Shown one piece after another: positions 52,803-64,000 of a DNA stretch of 64,000 bases. The stretch comes from Cytospora piceicola (lineage: Eukaryota > Ascomycota > Sordariomycetes > Diaporthales > Cytosporaceae), in the NCBI GenBank assembly GCA_023375675.1, contig JALQBC010000020.1, positions 1 through 64,000 on the forward strand, given 5' to 3'. A program made the translations under genes and the position numbers. Within the stretch, counting starts at the first letter, position 1, and every line of letters starts with the position of its first letter. The notes under the pieces are model-generated. The model searched no databases and was not told where the DNA came from. It saw only the letters and a list, made by a program, of their open reading frames with translations.

Positions 52803-52824
52803 TAAGCTTACAGCTGTAAGCTTA
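52803..52824. repeat. 22-bp perfect palindrome
   Basis: TAAGCTTACAG is followed directly by its exact reverse complement, with no spacer and no mismatch. It contains two HindIII-type AAGCTT sites around a central CAGCTG. The element is about 940 bp downstream of the SMC5 stop codon. Confidence 0.95.
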
Positions 52825-55800
52825 AAGTGCCCCTGATGACATTTCCATCCAATGGTTTTGGAGCATGCTCCTTCTCGAGATCGCCCGAAAGTGGCAATTT
52901 TGATATCTGCATCGGAAGGCTACCAGCATGCATCCGAATCATCCGAGCCCCTGGTCCCCCTGATGAAAACCTCCATGGTCAAATTACATTTCAAGGTCAT
53001 CAGACAGTCAGATGATCAAGTCAAACAGGAGGCAATATATAATTTCGTGTTGAAGTGCTCGAGCTGCAGATCTACGTCAGGAAAAAAAGTGATCACCGTC
53101 CCGCAGCATGTGGCAAATAGCCGCAGACCAATGCCGTCTGCATATGGACCTCCATCGTCCTGGAATAGCAACGCGCCTGCAGCGAGATCTTCCACAGCTC
53201 TTCCCCAGGTTCTTGAAACTTGTCGTATCCGGTACATAGCGTGCGTTCCGCCCTCGAGCTCGGACTAGGATCGCACGTTCCCGCTTCACACGCGACACGG
53301 CGGCGAACGTCCTCCAACGTGTACCCTGACATCTGACAGCGTGCGAAGGAACCCGGGTCCTTCTAGGCGTTGGTGGACCTGGAGCAGCACCTACTCGACA
53401 CACAATATCCACAGATCCAGTACGCGTGCCAGCTACGACGAAGGACAACACGGCATCATGCACTTCTAACAAGTTGGGGAGAAGCCCCCGTATGTGGAAA
53501 CTCTCGGTTCAATGTTCAACAACAGGTCGTGTGTGCCACTGGAGGTTGAATAAGAGGTCACACCATGCGGCGATTTCTTTTCGGAGCAATGGGACCAGAG
53601 GACGTGCTGGCCTCCAATGATAGGCCTTCAAGAGGAGCGCGTACAGTATCCATCCACGTGCCATCCCGCCAGAAAGTAGGCCGTTACTCAGTAATATGTA
53701 CGAATGGATGCTCGGATCTGGACTCTGGCTTGGGAACAAATCGCCCGAGTACGATCCTCCTTTCTAACTATGATGTGACGCAACAATTTCCCGATCAGGG
53801 ATATCATCTCATCGCGCCATATCAATAGAACGAAGGGGAGCTACCTATAGCCATGTGTATAGCCTTGAGTAAAGAATAGGGGGGGAGGATGGGAGGTTGA
53901 TGGTAATGTAGTATCTCACCCCGCAAAGCCCGCCTCGCTTGGCCAGGTCCGAACGATACGGGTTCAGGCGAGAACGTTTGTAGACGCCGCACTCTGACAG
54001 CTGGCAGAACGGCAGGCCGCGCAGACCGGGGCCATGGCAAAGGAGCACCAAGGCGGAAAGGAACCTATAGCAGCTTGACGATGCTCTGTCACTCTCGTGA
54101 AGGGCCGGCCCCTACTGCACCTCTAGGTCGCCGCCCCATTTGATCTGCCAGCCGCTTCCGCGACGCCGTCATTACCACCATCCTCCGGGGGGACGGGGTG
54201 GGGAGGGGGGCGTCGTAGAAAATATGTGAGCTCGGAAGATGAAGAGGCTTGGGGAGGGGGTTGGACGCCTTGCGTGCCGCCAGGATGGTCAACCGCAAGG
54301 AGGCTGCCAACTACGCCTCTGGAATACTGTACATGATGAATGATGCGAGATGAAGTTGTGACCGACATGCAGACAGCCAAGTCGCGTGCCAGTAGTGCAC
54401 AGTTCCTTCACAACGGTTTCACACATGCTTCTTCAGCCTTGAAAGTCCCCGGATGAGCGTATCGAAGCCCCTGCGACGTTCGTGTTCGGAACAAACAAGT
54501 CATGCGAACAGACAGAAGCGAACAAGTTCTATAGACCTTCGAATTATACTTTTCCTGCCAAGCTTGAAACACATCCAAGCAGGCTGGGGTGCCGGCACTG
54601 CCGCGACCTCAAGAAGTGGTGTGCAGCAAGCCACAGTCGCCATTGTATCGGAAGCAGCACCTTCGTTGACGAGGCCCCGACGCAGCCACAGAAGTCACAA
54701 ACTGGGGATTCCCGTGGGGAAAGAAGATGGGGTGCCCATGGGGTTTGATTCGCCGATGGAAATCTCCGAAGGCACCCAAGTGGCTGTGGTAGAGCGTTGT
54801 GCTGCGAGACACATGGTTGGATGAGCTCTGACACGCACCGGGAGCTGCTCGTTGAGACGGATGTTCCGTCCAGCCGCGACTTCGCGACCATCCCCTTTCT
54901 CCGATTTCACCCTGCCATCTCGGCATCTAGGTCTTATGACGCATTCAACCTTGCGTCAGTGGAGGTTCACATGTGGTCCGTGGTCGACCGGGGGGAACCA
55001 CAGGCGCGCAAAGACGCGCACCTCATCAACGTACGCCCGGGCATTGCCCTCTTCCCGAGATTTTGATCGGATTTATTGACATTGATCATCAGCGTTGAAA
55101 CCCTCATAGGTTGTACCGACGACTCAAAAAAGCTCCGGGCAGGTGGAGCCATGGGGAAAGGCTGAACTTCTACACTAGACCGAGGCGACGTATATATACA
55201 TACCTACAGGTCAGCAGAAGGGGCATTACAATCGCGGTCCACCTCCGTGCTGCGGTTGGCGTGTCGTTGCGCGACACGGAGATGAGGCTCAATTCAGCTT
55301 GTAAGCACCCCGGCTCGAAACGCAACGACAGGGAGACGAACTTGGACAGGATGCCTGTCGCATTTGTGAATGGCGCCAAGTCTTGAGATTACAAATCCCA
55401 GTTTGGAGAGGTCAATGGATCGCGGAGATTGAGTCTGTACGTAGAGCCACCGCTCGGGTCCGCGGTACAGTATGTACATATGTAGAGGTGTAGTTTCTTG
55501 AACATTTAGCCTGGATGTTGCAGTCATTCAAGGCTCGAATGGGAAGGCGAACCACAATAGGAGCCAGGCGTTATGGCCTTGTGTTATCTCTAGGAGTTTC
55601 TTGCCTTGCAGTATTACATAGCCGATAAGCTCTCCGTCTTGCTCGGCCAAGGACTCCACTGGCTACTGTGGAGGACAAGGCCAGACTCCCTGGGGGACAC
55701 CAGCCCGTCTCCAGTGTCTGCTTCGATCAATCTCTTTTCAATCTTTTAAGCGCGACGCGTCAACCTGCCCGGCCATTCGTCACCCCCCGGGCAACAGCCG

Positions 55801-58126
55801 GTACATACACAGTAGTACGTTGGGGACGCACAGCAGGGGCCAGTATGCAAGGACATGGGGGTGTAGATGGATTGTCACGGGCGGGCACGCGGGTACCGCA
55901 GTAGTGTAAGAGTCCGCGAAAATTGATGGGATGATATATCCAATTGTGCCGCTTGACGACTGGGTCTTTAGGTTTCCACACCGCCGTGAGCCATCGCCGA
56001 ATGGTGTACTCTACAGCCTAGCGCCAACTGTAGCCCCGGCAGGTTGGTTCTCTGTGTGGACTTGGCGCGACGTGGTTCCTTTTGGCTGGCGCAGTCGACA
56101 TTGATTTGGGGGGGGGGGTGTTATTTCTTGCTTCTTCCTCTCCTTTAAGACTCGCTGGACCGTGCTTGTGGATAGTCTCATCCGATGCGTCATGCAGCCA
56201 TCATTGTGGGGAGGCAGTTGAACGCGTACCAGGGATCCACTTGCTTCATCTAGTCCGCTGTGTTTGACTGTGTGTGGTATTGCAACAAAATCTGGCGGAA
56301 GAGGCGTTGATACCTACATGGTTGAAACTCGAGGGCAGCTACGAACTGCCACGCCTCGGAAGGTCGAACTGTCTATGCGAAATCGTAACAGTTTGCTGCT
56401 AAGAACCTGCCAACCATGCAGAGGACCGAGCTAAGAGATGATGGTCTCAGGGGCTGTTGGATGGCAGATGCAGCATCAGCACCAACAGGGGTAGAAAGAT
56501 CCTGCAGTGCGATGCCATTTTACCAATTTCCCATTCCAAGTTTTTGCCAAGTTGTCAATCGCTTCACGTTTCCCGACTAGTATAAGAGGCATCTGGTCGG
56601 GGGCGCTCTCCACACTAGGAAGCCAAAAGTTCGGTGAAGGAAGAACCACTCCGGGGAAAATTCTTGTAGGAGAACTTGCGATCCATAGTACACAGTAGAT
56701 ATCGAGATTGCCGTAGTTAGCAGTGGATAGCGATGAACGGCATATCCCCATGAACGCACTGATATAGCTGTATGTCAGCGGGGACCGGTCAGCCAGAACG
56801 ACACTGGTGTAAATACGCCGCTCAGGCTGCCAGGCAGCTCGGCTGCGACAACTTGCTCTCGGACAACGATTGAGTTTTGAGTTTGGTCCCATCGCGACCG
56901 TCGCAGGCCTCCCTGAAGGCTTTGATCGCGCTCGAACATGGGGTGTCCCTGTTTCCTAGCATCTGTCTTGTCTCGAGCTCTCGGCCATCGATCACGTAAT
57001 TCAACGGACGGGTTTATGGTGAAAGTTGGCTTGTACTTGGAGGTTTCTGAGATGCCGTTCCGCAGTGGGTGGTGGGTTGCGAGCTCGAGCTGGTATCGAC
57101 TACTACCAAGACAGGGGATGATGCACCTTTGAGGGGTTGTGATAATGTCCGTATCCAATGTAAATCAACGGGTGCATGAGAGAGGGTGTGTTGATGGATA
57201 CATCCGCGCATACTGTGGGTGGTGGTACGGCGTCAGAGCGTACGGAATCCCCTCAGCTACCGGCATGCAAAATCTTGATGAGCCTCCAATGGACCAAGTT
57301 CGAGGGGATCCCTAAAAAGAAAACCACCAAAAAAAACCAACCGCTAGAATGCCCAAATACCGCTAGAAGAGTGAAAGGCGCCATAAAGATTCAATGCTTC
57401 CAAGTGTCTGGATTTTCCGTGATGACAATCGGCGCGCATGCAACAGTGGGTTGATGATCCAGGCGGCCGGATATCCGAAGAAGCACGGCTAGGCAAGGAT
57501 AGAGATCTGCCAGTATTCAGAGGTTGCCAGGTTGCCAGGTTCCGCTATGCCTGGCAGATTGAAATCCAGAATATCGAGATTGACTCCGACCGAATTCCTG
57601 GACCTTGACGTCGGTCTCCGCAGTAATGACGGTACCAGGAGCAGCGATCATTCATCATGCTCGACATTGTAGGGTCCTGGGTAATAATTCAGGAAGACGG
57701 GGATGGCAATCGATGATGAAGCCCTCTGTATGTAGATGATGAAGCTCTGTCGATGATGTTGATCGGCTGGACATGCCGGGCCTTATCGGGCTTGCCTGGC
57801 GTGTCGGAGCATTTTGTTTCCCACTCAGTTGTTAGTTGCATGCAATGCGGTACCGGTACCATCAAATACGTACAGAATACAGGATACACCACTACGTGCA
57901 CAGGCGGTCGGCCAACTGTTCCCCCCTTTAATCTTTCACTAGCACCGGCAACCCCACGAGCCGCATGTAAAATGTGGACGGAATTGGCTTTGGCGTGTCT
58001 GGCCACCTGTGCCGGCCATGGAAGCTCCAGGGGTAGGACCGCTGGGTGGGAGTTTGGTACAGTGCACTGAGTGCTGTAGTGCTCAACTGGGATGGCTTGA
58101 CGGTGCCAGTCGGCGCCAGTAGCCAA

Positions 58127-58154
58127 TCGCCAGTCGCCAGTCGCCAGTCGCCAG
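58127..58154. repeat. 7-bp tandem repeat (TCGCCAG)4
   Basis: Four exact copies of TCGCCAG, preceded by related GGCGCCAGT units from about 58103. Non-coding. Confidence 0.92.
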
Positions 58155-58724
58155 GCTCAGAGGTGCCTGATCGTCCAAGGTCGGATATAAGCGTGGTTAA
58201 ATCCAGGAATGATGGAGCCCCATCTTCAAACATCCAAAAAAAGACTGGATGCTTGATCCGGACCCAAAAGGCCCAGCCCTGATGTGGACCATGCAATCTT
58301 GGGTCCACACCAGATGTCAGTCAGGTCAGGAGGGAGTGTCAGTCCATCACAGTCCAGTCCAAAAGGGCTTATCAAAACCCATCCCAATGGATGAATGAGT
58401 GGATGGATGGATGTACATATTCCTAGACTTGCATGGGGACGATCCATTTCAGGGAAGCACTCATTGGTGAACCCATCACCAACAACCGTAAATAAGATAG
58501 GAGGGAGGGGCGCGAATAAATGAAAACTGCACATACAAACACACACACAAAGTGAGAGTGTGTGAGAGACAGCGAGAGACAGTGAGAATAGAGAGGCGGC
58601 GGCAACGATAATACTGAGATTGCCAGACATGCGCAGGTGCCTACTTAAGTAAACTACACGAAGAACACGGGCGAATACGAGACGTTAAAACTCGTGTATG
58701 TACTGTACTATGAAGTGTCTCAAG

Positions 58725-59412
58725 CCATACATACCTACCTAGGTAGGTACTCAAATAGATATGTATGTATATACATACTACCAGCCAGCCCGCCTACATG
58801 CAAAGCAAGCTGCGTAAGTACCCGCCTCGTTGCGGCGGTCCCGGCTGCCAACTGGCGTGCCTTCCTTGACAGTCGCTATTCGGCCTTGCAGAACCTTGGC
58901 AAAGCGTTCTGAATGTTTGTGCGGAATTTCTCTTTTACTGTGGTGTGGTTTATCATCTTGGCATCTTGGAGCACTGGACAGGTTTTTATTTTGCTGGTTT
59001 CAAGGCAGCTGGGTATTATACTAGGGTACCCTGGGTACGTACCTGAGATGCAGACAGGGCTGCCCAGAGCGGGTAGGGAAGAGAGAGAGCGCCCATCCCT
59101 CCCAGCTCCTCAGTCTTCCAAGGCTTATCCCAGCAAAACCCAGTCCATTCTTACCCACACTTCGCTCAGAGGCACCACCTCAGCACCTGAGCGTACCCAG
59201 GTACCCTGGGTACCTACCAGGCCTACCTAGCCCAACAGCTACCTATGTAGGTATGTAGGTACAGCTGTTACACAGTCCCATGGGAATTGGCCACACAGTA
59301 GAAGGTACTTGACAAGAGCATAGTAAACACAGCCAAGTCCAAAGTACCCGTGCTTGATTACCTACCTAGGGTACCTATGTATGTAGGTGTCCAGGTGGGT
59401 AATTACCCAGGT
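58725..59412. repeat. Cluster of CCTAGG/GGTACC-type short palindromes
   Basis: An exact TACCTAGGTA lies at 58736-58745. Farther right are GGTACCCTGGGTACC-type sequences near 59030 and 59200 and CCTACCTAGGGTACC near 59361. Two further exact palindromes lie outside the cluster, at 59777-59786 and 60406-60415. Confidence 0.8.
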
Positions 59413-60205
59413 ACCCAAACGCCTAACACGAGCAAGACTTTGATAGAAAGGTGACTGGAGAAATGCTTGCAAAACGCAATACGGCAGTTTACCTCTTGCG
59501 TACCAGTCATACCTAGTAGAGGCATGCTTCAGCACGGGCTGCACAGCCTGCACAGCCATGGCGACAATCTGCATCTCCACCGATCCAAGGTTTCGCCTCA
59601 ATCAATTCATCACACTGGCTTGACATCTAGACTGATCCTCCCGGCTCCTGGCTCCTCTCTCCTGTAGCTTGTTGCTGGAGGAATGGGCATGCTGGGCTCC
59701 AAGTGCCCATTTTGTATACTAACAGAATAGCTGTGGTGTGTTGTGCTGTACCGGTATGCACGCATGCACCTAGAAATACCTAGGTATTTACTATATTGTA
59801 CTGTATCATACTGTACTGTGCTGTACTGTGGCCTGTTGCAGACCTGCATTTTCCCTTCTTACTGCTGCTTCCTCTCCAAAACCTACCAAAGCTCGTTTCT
59901 CCTCCCTCTCACTGCAAACTGTACCCTAGCTTGAAGCTCTCTCTCCTCTCTCTCTCTCTTTCTCGCTCTATCTACTAGCCACCATCCACCCGTTTACCTA
60001 GCCACCCACACCTTTCTACCTTGGCTTGCATCACATTCTAATTTTTGTCCTTTTTGTCTGTCCAGCGGAAACAAACTCACGCACTTCTTTTCGCAACCTC
60101 CCTCTGTCCTCCCCGTTTTCCATAGTTATTACTCAGTATCCGATCGACATCATCGCCTGTTTGGTTAGACGCACGCATGACGATTTCGTGAATTGGGGAA
60201 GGAGG

Positions 60206-60296
60206 AACACATACACATACACACACACATACACACACACATACACAAACACATACACTTACACTCACACATTACACATTACACATTACACATACA
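60206..60296. repeat. CA-rich microsatellite
   Basis: About 90 bp of ACACAT, CACACA and ATTACAC units in imperfect tandem order, in the likely promoter or leader region of the downstream gene. Confidence 0.9.
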
Positions 60297-61915
60297 TCAA
60301 GATACGCTTCTCAGGGCTCACCAACGCAGTCGCTGCTTCCTTGAACCCTCACGTCACGACCAAGAGACGCAATCTTGCCGCTCCACGTCGCTCGCTACTA
60401 GTAACTACCTAGGTACTACTACCTACCTACCACTGTTGCTTCTGGCTGCTGCCTCTGGGCCTTGACGCCGTGGATCCTGACCAAGCTCGGGAGAAAATTC
60501 CCAATTTCAAACGGGGACAAGCCACAAACCACAATTTTATTTACTAGGTCAGTAACGTTGGCAGATGGCAATCCCTGGTTCAGGACGAGCCTAAGCCCAA
60601 GCCCACCCATGCGGCCTATCAGCTTCAACCCGCTCTACCTTCGCTTCACTAGGGCAGATCCCCCAAGCCTTTGAATCTTGCTTGGATACCCAGACTTCCA
60701 GATACAACCGCCAATCCCAAGCCCAATCCCCAAGCCCAAGCACACGCCCCTCCGGTCTGTTCCCAATTTTCCACTGGACATACTACCTTCAGCTTTCAAA
60801 TCCTGCTCCTGGTTGCAAGGCTGTTCCTGTGTGTTCTGCCCACTTCAATTGCTCAGTCAAGGCCAGACAGACAAGACTCTACCACAGTATCCAGCCTTCC
60901 CACTAGGCCGCACCGAACTCTCTACTGACTTCGATCCCGCTTCTCAGGCGCTACCTATAACGCTTGTCGCTCGTTAAAGCCCACCTACTCGTGTTTTTCC
61001 TGTTCAGTGGAACAGCCCGCTTGTTGCTCTAGTCCCCACGAGGCCGTTCTATCTACGCTGCCATTCCCCCAGTCCCCCTCGGTTCCGCCGCATTCATCGT
61101 GCTCCCAGGTCCCAACACTCGTTGACTGCTCCACCATCTACCCTACCCGCATGTGCCGAATGGGATCCGCGTCTACAACTGAGACATCCCTTTCCCGACC
61201 CTCACCTGCGGCTCTCCTGATCCTCGTGTACGACAAACCTTTATCCGGAAGCAACCGTTGGCGGAAGACGGAATACAAGGAGAGGAAGGGAAAACAGCAA
61301 TACAAGGCTTAGGCGCAGACATTGAGGGGAACAGCCCATCACGGTCGTGACACCGCCTCGGGGAACAGAATTCCGCGAAAGCATATCCTCAAGAAGACAA
61401 GGAGGGAACTGTTCAGCCCCACACGTCTCCGCAAGGGAGGTGCAGGTACTCGTGGCCCCGGGCTACTTTCACTGGTGCCAATCTTCCGTCCTTGCTGATC
61501 GCGAGAGCTGCATACCAGCTGTGTGAGCAAGGCCGCTCGCTCAACTCCACAATCCTTCTCGAAACTCGGCATCCCGCCGCGCCAATCAACCAGGGACCCA
61601 TTATGGCTTCTACAGCGCCCCGTCTAAAGATTCTATCAGGTGTGTTGACCCCGGTTCCGTGTACCTTGTACAAGCATTCATCTTCTGCCCGTGGTTGCGC
61701 TGCCTTCATGGTTCTGCATCTGCTTCCTCTCACAAGTGCGACACTACATTCTTCGGAGCGTTGGGGGATTCTCTTCCCTTGAATAAGCTGCTTCCCGCCA
61801 GTTCCACGCCTCATTCCTCCTGGTCCCCACACCCTCTTACCGCACACTCGTTTTTGGTTTTTATTATTCTTGGGAGTTTGATGCTCATGCATCTTCAATC
61901 CACCCTCTTCTCGAC

Positions 61916-64000
61916 ATGGCTGACATAGAACCGATGAACGTTATCACAGTCGGTGGAAATGCCGTTTCTGCATTCCTGTCCTGGAGATTACAGGCCACCA
62001 ATGCCTGCGATGTCACCCTCGTGTGGAAGTCTGGCTACGATCACGTAGCTCAATATGGCATTTCATTCAAGTAGGTTGGCGCTCTGCGCCGATTCCACAC
62101 AACACGGCCGTCTGTATCCTAACAAGAATCCCTTAGGTCCGATGTCTTTGGTAACGAACGATTCAAGCCACGTCGAGGTTGGTTGAGCAACACCCATCTA
62201 TCCTGATCCTTTTACCGACCGCTAACAACGCTCATAACAGTGGTCAAATCACCCGAAGAGGCTCTCAGCCGCAAAGAATCCCACTTCGACTACGTCGTCC
62301 TCTGCGTGAAGTCGCTACCGGACGTGTACGATCTAGCCTCTGTCATCGAGTCCGTCGTGGTCCCTCAACACACATGTATCCTGGTCAACACCACGAACGC
62401 CATCGGCGTTGAGGCAGCCATCCAGGAACGATACCCGACCAACGTCGTGCTGTCCCTAGTAGCGGGCGCTGATATCGTACAACTCGGTCAAAGCGAGTTT
62501 GAACACAAGGGATCAACAGAAGTATGGATTGGGCCGGCGAAAAGGAATAGTGAAATCCCCGCAACAATACAGGACGATATGGCCTCTGCTCTTGCCATGA
62601 CACTGAGTTCTGGTCAAGTTGACGCCAAAGTATCGCCCAACATCCGGCAACATCAATACGAGCGAGTCATCGGGTTAGTCCATCCGCTCCAACCCCTTCC
62701 CCATTCCCTTTTGACCCTTCTTTGGACGTGAAACACGGCTAACCATCGACTGTAGGCCCATTGCTTTCCACCCTGCCAGTGTCCTCTTCGAGACTACGAA
62801 CTACGCCGAACTCCTGACCAAGCCTGCCGTAAAGCCTCTGATTTCGGGGATTATCGACGAATTGCTCGAATTAGCGCATGCTCAAGGCTGCAAATTTGAC
62901 GCGGACTACAAGCAGAAGGTCATGGACGACATGGTCAAGCAGTCAGGAACGGATAGCATAATGTGGCAGGATTTCAAGGCCCAGCGTCCGATGGAAGTGG
63001 AAACATATCTTGGCTCCCCCGTCAAACTGGCCAAGGAGGCTGGTGTCAAGGTGCCGCGAATCGAAACCATGTACGCGGTGCTCCACCATCTGAACATGGT
63101 CAATCGAACCAGGCCAAAGATCGACACGGTAGTAGCAGCCGGTCCGCCGCCGTCATCTGGCTCGCCCACGTCTATGGCCGTCCAGTCCCCAATGCCTCCT
63201 CGCATGTCGGTGCAACCTGCACCACGGGGTATGCCACCCAACGGTATGCACAACGGCAATGGCATGCCTCCTCGGGCACGACCACGAGGCGCCTCGCAAA
63301 TGGGACCACCCCCAGGATTGCGTCGGCCTTCATCTAACGCCGGCCCCATTAACGGTTACGGCCGACCACCGATGAACGGGCCACCGATGAATGGGCCACC
63401 CAACGGTTTTCCGCGGCAGCCAGTTAAGCGAGACTCGCTGGACGGCACTGATCTGGAGGAGTTCAGCCATCTGGTCGTCTATGATGATGTTCCCGAAGGT
63501 GGTGGGCCCGCGGCCGTCGACCAGCCAGATATGGGGCTGAGAGAGCGCGAGTTGCAGATACGGCAGCGTGAGCTCGCTTTGAGGGAACAGGAGATGAGAA
63601 TGAGAAGGGGTCCTCCGATGGGACCGCCACCAGGACCGCGGCGTGGGCCTCCGCCAAGGATGCCAAGTGCTGCAATGTACGACGACGACGACGAAGACGA
63701 GGACTATTTCGACACCAACACCGGACCGCCAGTGCCTATGATCGACCCGGATAACTTCGACATGATGAGTGTCACCTCCAGGAAAAACCGCCAACACCAG
63801 ACAAATACCACCTCGGCCGCCCAATTCCGCAAGAACCCAGAATTCGATAATGTCGCCCCGCCTTCCAGGACGAGTCGATTCCGGCCCAGCTTTGGCAGAA
63901 ACCGTTCCAGCCAGATCGTCAGCCAGGTCCCAAACCTGCGTGACAACATCTTGGAGGATCCACTTATGGGCTTCACATCCAATAGATACGGTGCAGTTGA
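61916..64000 (+). CDS. Ketopantoate-reductase-like protein, Mug72-like (partial, runs off right edge)
   Basis: Four exons are visible (61916-62070, 62137-62177, 62241-62673, 62756 to the edge), giving 624 residues without a stop. The introns are 66, 63 and 82 nt. Residues 1-210 form an ApbA/PanE-type Rossmann domain: VITVGGNAVSAFLSWRL, then YVVLCVKSLPD and ILVNTTNAIG. The second domain resembles the ApbA/PanE C-terminal helical domain, with SIMWQDFKAQRPMEVETYLG. The usual GxGxxG loop is replaced by GGNAVS, so NADP binding may be altered. A long Pro/Gly/Met-rich extension follows, with a charged helical segment (RERELQIRQRELALREQ) and an acidic run of Asp and Glu. The extension is not part of classical 2-dehydropantoate 2-reductase, which makes pantoate for CoA. 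The layout recalls fungal proteins related to fission-yeast Mug72; that link is from memory and the function is unknown. Confidence 0.85.

Larger units (their letters stand above)
51864..61915. other. 10-kb gene-poor region
   Basis: No gene is supported between SMC5 and the reductase-like gene. The longest open frames (138-161 codons) lack family features. The region contains a 22-bp perfect palindrome (52803), a 7-bp tandem array (58127), palindrome clusters (58.7-59.4 kb), a CA-rich microsatellite (60206) and homopolymer G runs near 52542 and 56108. From about 59,830 to 61,200 it is pyrimidine-rich, perhaps promoter and leader sequence of the gene at 61916. Confidence 0.4.

Noticed and set aside
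56476..56892. 138-codon minus-strand frame with a globular-looking C-terminus
   Set aside because: No family resemblance and no flanking splice signals that extend it; left as probable chance.

Overview
The window is nuclear DNA of a filamentous ascomycete (Pezizomycotina, probably Sordariomycetes). The evidence is spliced genes with introns of 53-130 nt, GTRNGT-type donors and CTRAC-like branch points. It also carries a PLS1-type tetraspanin and a fungal Gin4/Hsl1-type kinase with a C-terminal KA1-like domain. Nothing looks bacterial, viral or organellar. I cannot name the species.

Nine protein genes are supported, and with their introns they fill only about 27% of the window. From left to right they are: a NIPA-type Mg transporter-like membrane protein (+, 926-2751); the tetraspanin PLS1 (-, 3730-4554); the MADS-box factor MCM1 (+, 10695-11547); a Ctr copper transporter (-, 15137-15885); a C2H2 zinc-finger factor (-, 25244-26654); malate synthase with a peroxisomal SKL end (-, 38578-40586); a Gin4/Hsl1-like kinase (-, 42656-46566); SMC5 (+, 48198-51863); and a ketopantoate-reductase-like protein that runs off the right edge (+, 61916 to end). 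I assembled exons by hand from frame continuity, splice signals and family motifs.

The rest is long gene-poor DNA, with gaps of about 6, 9, 12 and 10 kb. These hold no coding region I can defend, but they carry many short repeats. The clearest signal is a 10-bp palindrome, TACCTAGGTA, with 15 exact copies, all outside coding sequence and clustered at 31.4-33.0, 47.1-47.4 and 58.7-60.4 kb. A second decamer, TTCCAAGGTT, has 8 copies counting both strands. There are also several 6-12 bp tandem arrays, a 22-bp perfect palindrome at 52803 and an AT-rich left edge.

The genes form no pathway cluster. They serve housekeeping or regulatory roles: metal transport, morphogenesis, transcription, the glyoxylate cycle, septin and cell-cycle control, and DNA repair. 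The kinase and SMC5 are divergent and share a 1.6-kb intergenic region. I found no tRNA, rRNA, CRISPR array or intact transposon.
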